DNA from: Eisenbergiella sp900555195 | Lineage (GTDB): Bacteria; Bacillota; Clostridia; Lachnospirales; Lachnospiraceae | DNA: 29,478 nt | Assembly: GCA_902492555.1 (NCBI GenBank) | Contig: CABUMH010000045.1 | Location: 1-29,478, forward strand | Direction: 5' to 3' | Shown here: one piece after another, positions 24,195-29,478 of the stretch | How positions within the stretch are numbered: position 1 is the first letter of the stretch | How the letters are laid out: each line of letters opens with the position of its first letter | Made by a program: the position numbers and the translations under genes | The notes under the pieces: model-generated | What the model was told of the DNA's origin: nothing | What the model saw: only the letters and a program-made list of their open reading frames with translations | Database searches by the model: none

Positions 24195-25067
24195 ATGAAA
24201 AAAACGGAAAAGAAGAGAAGAAAAAGCAGCTATGCAGCGGATGCCTGGAAGCTGTTCAAGAAAAATAAGGCGGCGATGGCCGGGTTGGTGATTCTGGCTG
24301 TGTTTCTGTTTTTCGCCCTGTTCGCGGATCTGATCGTGCCTTATGAGAAGGCCATAGAACAGAATGTGCAGGAACGTCTGATGGCGCCTTGTGCGGAGCA
24401 TTGGATGGGCACGGATGAATTCGGAAGGGATCTGTTTGCCAGGGTTGTGCATGGAAGCAGGCGCTCCTTATCCCTGGGGGTAGGGACCACGGCGGTGTCC
24501 CTGCTGCTTGGAGGAATCATCGGCGCGTGCTGCGGGCTTTACGGTTCCCGTTTTGACAGCATTGTGATGCGCCTGTGCGATATTCTGAACAGCGTGCCCG
24601 GACTCCTGTTTGCGCTGGCGGTTGTTGCAGCCCTGGGCTCCAGCATGAGAAACCTGCTGATCGCGGTTACGATTGTGAGCCTGCCGGGCTTTATCCGAAT
24701 CGTCCGCTCCGTGATCCTTTCCATAGTGGAGCAGGAGTATATTATGGCGGCCAGGGCCTGCGACAGCAGCAACCGGACGATCATCCTGCGCCACATCCTG
24801 CCCAACGCTATGGGGCCCATCATCATTCAGGCCAGCATGTCCGTGGCTTCCATGATGCTGACTGCGGCCGGCCTTTCCTTCATCGGGATGGGCGTACAGC
24901 CTCCCACGCCGGAATGGGGCGTGATGCTGAGCACAGCCAGGGATTATATGACCACGGCCCCCTATCTGCTTCTGTTCCCGGGAAGCGCGATCGCGCTCAG
25001 CGCGCTGGCGCTGAACCTGGTGGGAGACGGATTGAGGGATGCGCTGGATCCGAAGATGAAAGCGTAA
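24195..25067 (+). CDS. Peptide ABC transporter permease, DppC/OppC type
   Basis: A 290-residue permease. It has a basic, cytoplasmic N-terminus (KKTEKKRRKSS) before the first transmembrane helix, then the subfamily-typical HWMGTDEFGRDLFARVVHGS segment and several membrane spans. The ATPase-contact loop MAARACDSSNRTIILRHILP is followed by FIGMGVQPPTPEWGVML near the end. It lies 91 bp after the first permease in the same direction; no promoter or terminator is obvious between them. Confidence 0.93.
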   Translation: MKKTEKKRRKSSYAADAWKLFKKNKAAMAGLVILAVFLFFALFADLIVPYEKAIEQNVQERLMAPCAEHWMGTDEFGRDLFARVVHGSRRSLSLGVGTTAVSLLLGGIIGACCGLYGSRFDSIVMRLCDILNSVPGLLFALAVVAALGSSMRNLLIAVTIVSLPGFIRIVRSVILSIVEQEYIMAARACDSSNRTIILRHILPNAMGPIIIQASMSVASMMLTAAGLSFIGMGVQPPTPEWGVMLSTARDYMTTAPYLLLFPGSAIALSALALNLVGDGLRDALDPKMKA

Positions 25068-25157
25068 CGTAAACATACGTCGAAGCATAAGCGAAATGAA
25101 AAAACACAGAAGATGCGGCGCAGCTTTGGAAAAGGGTGCCGCAGAAGCGAGGGAAAG

Positions 25158-26168
25158 ATGAGCGAACAGGAAACGCTGTTGTCTATAAAGAACCTGAAAA
25201 CCTATTTTGTGACGGAAGATGCCGTGCTGAAGGCAGTGGATGATGTCTCTTTTGAGGTAAGAAGAGGAGAGACGCTGGGCGTGGTGGGAGAAAGCGGCTG
25301 TGGAAAGAGCGTCAGCTGCATGTCCATCGTGAAGTTGGTGCAGGGAGAGAATGTGTCCTATGAGGGCGGGGAGATCCTTTTTGAGGGAAGGAACATGCTG
25401 GAGATGTCTGAGAAAGAGATGCGCCGGATACGGGGCAAGGAGATCTCCATCATTTTCCAGGAACCGATGACCGCGCTGAATCCGCTCTATACGATCGGAG
25501 ATCAGATGAAGGAAGCGCTGAAGAACCATCAAAAGATCAGTGACAGAAAAGCAAGGGAACTGTGTGTGGAATACCTGAGAAAGGTGAAGATCCCCATGCC
25601 GGAGGAAATGATGTTCCGTTATCCGTTCAGCTTATCCGGCGGGATGCGGCAGCGCGTGATGATCGCCATGGCCCTGATTTCTTCGCCGAAGCTCATCATT
25701 GCGGATGAGCCGACCACGGCGCTGGATGTGACCATCCAGGCGCAGATCCTGGATTTGATGAATGAACTGAAGCAGGAGACGGGAAGTTCCTGCATTTTCA
25801 TCACCCATGACCTGGGCGTGATCAGCGAAATGGCCGACCGAGTTGTGGTTATGTACGGGGGAAAGGTCTGCGAGACGGCCCCTACGGACGAGCTGTTCGA
25901 GCATGCGGCCCACCCTTATACGCTTGGGCTGATCCATTCCAGGCCGCGCGCGGATTTTGAAGGGGACAGGCTGGAAGTGATACCCGGAAATGTGCCTTCC
26001 CTGAACGATAAGCCGGAGGGATGCCCGTTCCATCCCAGATGCCGTTATGCGCAGGAGCGATGCCGCAGCCAGTTCCCGCCGGAGATCGAGTTAGAGCCGG
26101 ATCACGGCGCGGGAAGCCACAAAGTGGCCTGCTGGAGATATCAGGAAGGGAGAGAGAACCTTGGATAA
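25158..26168 (+). CDS. Peptide ABC transporter ATP-binding protein, DppD/OppD type
   Basis: A 336-residue ATPase. Walker A GESGCGKS is at 44-51, signature LSGGMRQR at about 159-166 and Walker B LIIADEPTTALD at about 179-190 (D183/E184). The C-terminal oligopeptide-transporter extension has its cysteine cluster (CPFHPRCRYAQERC). The start at 25158 is preferred to an in-frame ATG at 25113 because GAGGGAAAG lies just upstream and the conserved text begins here. Its last 8 bases overlap the next ATPase gene, so the two ATPases are coupled and probably work as a heterodimer. Confidence 0.93.
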   Translation: MSEQETLLSIKNLKTYFVTEDAVLKAVDDVSFEVRRGETLGVVGESGCGKSVSCMSIVKLVQGENVSYEGGEILFEGRNMLEMSEKEMRRIRGKEISIIFQEPMTALNPLYTIGDQMKEALKNHQKISDRKARELCVEYLRKVKIPMPEEMMFRYPFSLSGGMRQRVMIAMALISSPKLIIADEPTTALDVTIQAQILDLMNELKQETGSSCIFITHDLGVISEMADRVVVMYGGKVCETAPTDELFEHAAHPYTLGLIHSRPRADFEGDRLEVIPGNVPSLNDKPEGCPFHPRCRYAQERCRSQFPPEIELEPDHGAGSHKVACWRYQEGRENLG

Positions 26169-27141
26169 TATCATCGAAGTCGAACACTTAAAAAAATATT
26201 TCCCCGTAAAGGGCGGTTTTATCCAGCATACGCTGGGCTATGTGCAGGCGGTGGATGATATCAGCTTCTCGATCAAAAGAGGCCGCGTGCTGGGCCTGGT
26301 GGGAGAGAGCGGCTGCGGAAAGTCCACGGCCGGAAGAACGATTCTGGGCCTTACGCCGGCCACATCCGGCAGGGTGATGTTTGACGGCAGCGACGTATGC
26401 AGCGCTTCCGGAGACAAGCTGCACGAGATTCGCAGGAAAATGCAGATCATTTTCCAGGATCCCTATTCCTCTCTGGATCCCAGGATGACGGTCTATGACC
26501 TGATCGGAGAAGGGCTGCTGGCGCAGAAACAGGTAAAGGACAGGGCGCAGCTGGAGGACAGGGTGGAAGAACTGATGGAAAAATGCGGCCTTTTCCCGGA
26601 ACAGGCCCTGCGTTACCCGCATCAGTTCTCCGGAGGGCAGAGACAGAGGATCAGCATCGCCAGGGCGCTTGCGACGAATCCGAAGTTCGTGGTCTGTGAT
26701 GAGGCGGTGTCCGCCTTGGACGTATCGATTCAGGCGCAGATCATCAATCTGCTGAAGGATATGCAGGAGGACATGGGTCTTACCTATCTGTTCATTTCCC
26801 ATGATCTGAGCATTGTCCGGTTCATCAGTGATGATGTGGCCGTGATGTATCTTGGACAGATTGTGGAGATGGGAAGCAAAAAGCAGATCTTTGACGCGCC
26901 TGCCCATCCGTATACACGGGCGCTGCTGTCGGCGGTTCCCGCGTTCACCCGTAAAGAAAAGGCAGAAAAAAAGCGCGTCCTTCTGGAAGGGGATCTGCCC
27001 ACGCCCTACAATCCGCCGGAGGGCTGCCGGTTTGCGGGGCGCTGCCCTTATGCCAAGGATGCCTGCAGGGAAGGCGTGGCGACGGAGGATTTGGGAGACG
27101 GACATACGGTGATGTGCCTGCGCGCCAAGGAACTGAACTAG
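26161..27141 (+). CDS. Peptide ABC transporter ATP-binding protein, DppF/OppF type
   Basis: A 326-residue ATPase. Walker A GESGCGKS is at 48-55, signature FSGGQRQR at about 156-163, Walker B VVCDEAVSALD (D180/E181), and the C-terminal cysteine-bearing extension CRFAGRCPYAKDAC. It begins with TTG at 26161 inside the end of the preceding gene, with a GGAAGGGAG ribosome site about 10 bp upstream. The DEAVSALD form (Ala for the usual Pro) is normal for this subfamily. It completes the five-part importer. Confidence 0.92.
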   Translation: MDNIIEVEHLKKYFPVKGGFIQHTLGYVQAVDDISFSIKRGRVLGLVGESGCGKSTAGRTILGLTPATSGRVMFDGSDVCSASGDKLHEIRRKMQIIFQDPYSSLDPRMTVYDLIGEGLLAQKQVKDRAQLEDRVEELMEKCGLFPEQALRYPHQFSGGQRQRISIARALATNPKFVVCDEAVSALDVSIQAQIINLLKDMQEDMGLTYLFISHDLSIVRFISDDVAVMYLGQIVEMGSKKQIFDAPAHPYTRALLSAVPAFTRKEKAEKKRVLLEGDLPTPYNPPEGCRFAGRCPYAKDACREGVATEDLGDGHTVMCLRAKELN

Positions 27142-27160
27142 GAAAAGGGGGACGGATGGT

Positions 27161-28360
27161 ATGCTGGTTGCGGACAGAATGATAACAGGAGATGGAAAGA
27201 CGGTGATCGAAGAGGGGGCTGTGGTTCTGGAAAACGGCCGGATCAAGGCGGCCGGGCCGGTTCAGGAACTTCAGGCGCAGTTCCCCGGGGAAGAGAAGAT
27301 CGTCCTTAAGGGCTGTACGCTGATGCCGGGCATGATCGATCTGCACACACACATCGGCTATTATTATGGAGACAAGGATGAGGCGGCGTTTGCGGCAGAT
27401 CCCAAATTGTGGGCATATTATGTGGGAAAGTGCATGGAAGATACGCTGAAGGCAGGAGTGACCACCATCCGGGATGTGTCCAGCGCCGATGGGATCGGCA
27501 TGACGCTGAAGCGGGCGGCTGCCGCAGGATACCTGAAAGCGCCCAGGATTTTCACCTGCCTGAAGGGGTTGTGCATGACCGGCGGACATGGATGGGGCAT
27601 GAAAGGGGCGGTTGAAGAGGTGGATGGCCCGGAAGAGATCAGAAAAGCGGTGAGACGCAATATCCGCGACGGAGCGGACTGCATCAAGTTGCTGGACAGC
27701 GAGGCTTACCGGGGAGAAGAATTCAGCCAGGAAGAGCTGAACGCCGCTGTAAAAGAAGCGCATCGGTTCGGCCGCAGGGTGGCCGCCCATGCGGGATATG
27801 ATCCTTCCATGGAGATGTGCATTCAGGCCGGATGCGATACCATAGAGCATGGCACGCACCTTACGGTTGAACAGGCGGAGCGAATGCGTGACAACGGTCA
27901 GATATGGGTTCCCACGATTTATGTGTTCAACTACGCGTATGATCTGGTAAAGGAAAATATGGGCGGAGAACTTGGCGAGAACGAAGCCTATCTGAAAGAT
28001 ACGGTCATCACTTATCGGGAGAATTTCAAGAAACTCTATGATACGGGCGTGATCGTAGCGACCGGAACGGATACGGACTGCTGCGGACATCCGGAGGCCT
28101 CGCCTGTCCATGTGGAATGCAGGTATATGGTGGAATACGGCCTCACTCCTCTGGAAGCGATTGCCTGTGCAACGGCAAACGGCGCCAGGGCTTTGGGCAT
28201 GGAGGACTGCCTCGGCCGGATACAGGAAGGGTATCTGGCGGATATCATCGCGGTAGGGGGAAATCCCTGTGAGGAGATTGGAGCGCTCGGCGATGTGAGA
28301 GCGGTCTGGCAGGAAGGAAAATGTGTGTATGAATCTGAATCAGCTGGTCTATGCCAATGA
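27161..28360 (+). CDS. Metal-dependent amidohydrolase (imidazolonepropionase / Xaa-Pro dipeptidase-like)
   Basis: A 399-residue amidohydrolase-superfamily enzyme with all expected metal ligands. These are H62 and H64 in MIDLHTH, the carboxylated Lys K176 in DCIKLLD, H210 in AAHAGY, H230 in IEHGTH and D304 in GTDTDC. Superfamily members with this pattern and the ALGMEDCLGRIQEGYLADI ending include cytoplasmic dipeptidases and imidazolonepropionase-like enzymes. Its place 19 bp behind a peptide importer makes hydrolysis of an imported dipeptide or related amide likely. The exact substrate cannot be read from the sequence. An AAAAGGGGG ribosome site precedes the ATG. The gene end overlaps the regulator by about 32 bp. 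Confidence 0.88.
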   Translation: MLVADRMITGDGKTVIEEGAVVLENGRIKAAGPVQELQAQFPGEEKIVLKGCTLMPGMIDLHTHIGYYYGDKDEAAFAADPKLWAYYVGKCMEDTLKAGVTTIRDVSSADGIGMTLKRAAAAGYLKAPRIFTCLKGLCMTGGHGWGMKGAVEEVDGPEEIRKAVRRNIRDGADCIKLLDSEAYRGEEFSQEELNAAVKEAHRFGRRVAAHAGYDPSMEMCIQAGCDTIEHGTHLTVEQAERMRDNGQIWVPTIYVFNYAYDLVKENMGGELGENEAYLKDTVITYRENFKKLYDTGVIVATGTDTDCCGHPEASPVHVECRYMVEYGLTPLEAIACATANGARALGMEDCLGRIQEGYLADIIAVGGNPCEEIGALGDVRAVWQEGKCVYESESAGLCQ

Positions 28361-29255
28361 AATTAACCGTCTGGGGTCGTTCAGCAGAGCGGCCCAGACG
28401 CTTTTTATTTCCCAGTCCGCGCTCAGCAAATCCATCCATGCGCTGGAAGTGGAGCTGGGACGGGAGATCTTTATCAGGACGACGGAAGGAATCGCGGCCA
28501 CGGATTTTGGGCGCGCGTTTCTGATGGAAGCAGAAAAGACGCTCCAGCATGTGGAGCGGATGAAAAAAATGGCTTCCCATGTGGAGGAAGGCAGGGGACA
28601 GCCGCTGCGCTTTGGCGCCACCTGCGGACAGATGATGTTTGCGAGCGAAATCTTTGCGAGGCTTCTTGCACAGTATATGAATGTGGAAACGGATTTCCAG
28701 TTCTATCAAAAATCCTATTCGGAAGTATATGCAGATGTGAAAGAAGGGAGAAGCAGCCTGGGAATCCTGATGACGCTGAACACTTATACAGAAGAAGCCT
28801 GTACATTATTTGAGGAAAACGGATTGGAATACCATGCCCTGGGCCGGCTGAACGTGGGAGTGGCCCTGGCCAGAAACAATCCGCTGAATGAATTGGAACT
28901 GAACCGGATGAAAAAAGGGCTGCTATCTGAGCAGCTGCTTCTGATGACTAAGGAAACTATCTATCCTTTTACTAAAGAAGCGGAAGAGATCCGGACGGCG
29001 TTTGGCAATCCCCGGGTGGTATATGTGGCCGACAATGATACTGCGGTCAGCTTGTGCGGACAGCTGCCCGCTTATTTCTGCGTGGCACAGTGCGGCAAGA
29101 TTTATAATAAGCTGAATGTGCCGCTGTCCATGGTGATCTATCCCTGCCAGAATATTCACCTGAAATATGAATTCGGCTGGCTTAAGAAAAAGCATACGGA
29201 ACTGACGCAGGTGGAGACCCGCTTTATTCATGAGATCATGAAGCTGTTCCGTTAG
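28329..29255 (+). CDS. LysR-family transcriptional regulator
   Basis: A 308-residue regulator with an N-terminal winged helix-turn-helix (residues 1-60: RLGSFSRAAQTLFISQSALS, then IHALEVELGREIF). A co-inducer-binding domain of two alpha/beta lobes follows from about 90. ATG at 28329 is preferred because GGAAGG lies at good distance and family members start this way; a GTG at 28323 is possible. It is embedded in the end of the amidohydrolase gene and is thus the last gene of the peptide operon. The natural guess is that it senses an imported peptide or product and controls the divergent region at 22836-23173. Confidence 0.9.
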   Translation: MNLNQLVYANEINRLGSFSRAAQTLFISQSALSKSIHALEVELGREIFIRTTEGIAATDFGRAFLMEAEKTLQHVERMKKMASHVEEGRGQPLRFGATCGQMMFASEIFARLLAQYMNVETDFQFYQKSYSEVYADVKEGRSSLGILMTLNTYTEEACTLFEENGLEYHALGRLNVGVALARNNPLNELELNRMKKGLLSEQLLLMTKETIYPFTKEAEEIRTAFGNPRVVYVADNDTAVSLCGQLPAYFCVAQCGKIYNKLNVPLSMVIYPCQNIHLKYEFGWLKKKHTELTQVETRFIHEIMKLFR

Positions 29256-29309
29256 GGGACGGCAGACAAGAAATCCTGGCCCCGTATTTTGCCGCTGCAT
29301 ATCCGTTCC

Positions 29310-29478
29310 TATGCCGCGCATGGGGGTCTGCAGCGTCCCTGTTCTTTTATCCGGAGGACGCTTTCGCTCCGCTAAAAACACAACGGCACATAAGGCGGCA
29401 GAGGACGCCGCCTAAGTGCCGGTTTAGAGGCCTCCGGATAAAAGAACAGGGACGCTGCAGGCCCCCATGCGCGGCATA
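29310..29478. repeat. Large inverted-repeat element (48-bp arms), running to the window edge
   Basis: 29310-29357 and 29431-29478 are inverted copies over 48 bp with one mismatch (T/C). Between the arms (73 bp) is a second, imperfect hairpin, CGGCAC-TAA-GGCGGC against GCCGCC-TAA-GTGCCG, and short CTAAA / TTTAG complementarity. No open frame is carried. The nested symmetry and lack of coding suggest a MITE-like or REP-like non-autonomous element, or a very stable 3' structure for the LysR operon. The right arm reaches the last base of the window, so the arms may be longer. Confidence 0.85.

Overview
The window looks like a chromosomal segment of an anaerobic Firmicute, most likely a Lachnospiraceae/Clostridia member. 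I infer this from the moderately GC-rich coding with strong AGGAGG-type ribosome sites, a class III (oxygen-sensitive) ribonucleotide reductase, a ribosome-protection-type GTPase fused to a YacP-like nuclease, and a DUF5716-type Wadjet system. I see no rRNA, tRNA, CRISPR array or intact transposase.

Left part (1-4260) is an accessory, eroded zone. A tandem pair of 68-bp hairpin-bearing repeats ends in the ribosome binding site of ispF (isoprenoid synthesis). A frameshifted scrap of an integrative-element membrane gene (CD1845 type) with a terminator follows. Next is an intact AbiEi/AbiEii toxin-antitoxin pair with its own palindromic operator-promoter, then an AlbA_2 (Schlafen-type) ATP-binding protein gene broken by at least three lesions. 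That dead gene lies between two 36-bp direct repeats which carry the leader and first codons of the next gene.

Middle part (4283-14105) holds a 931-residue GTPase resembling tetracycline ribosomal-protection proteins with a C-terminal YacP/Rae1-like NYN nuclease domain. Behind it, on the same strand, is a complete four-gene Wadjet cassette, jetA-jetB-jetC-jetD (SMC-like complex with a TOPRIM nuclease, known to restrict plasmids). A third copy of the hairpin repeat and two short overlapping ORFs lie between the GTPase and jetA. The cassette ends in a 16-bp perfect inverted repeat shared with a convergent DUF1905-DUF1801 gene.

Next (14106-19610) come a decayed toxin locus (intact-looking promoter/operator but a PIN-domain toxin without its N-terminus), a TPR lipoprotein, and nrdD with a fused C-terminal thioredoxin-like domain. 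nrdD has paired NrdR-like boxes, a consensus promoter and a 17-bp perfect hairpin in its leader.

Right part (19672-29255) is a peptide uptake and breakdown locus. A lipoprotein substrate-binding protein and a serine hydrolase lie on the minus strand. They diverge from a plus-strand operon of two permeases, two ATPases, a metal-dependent amidohydrolase and a LysR regulator. The window ends inside a large element with 48-bp inverted arms.
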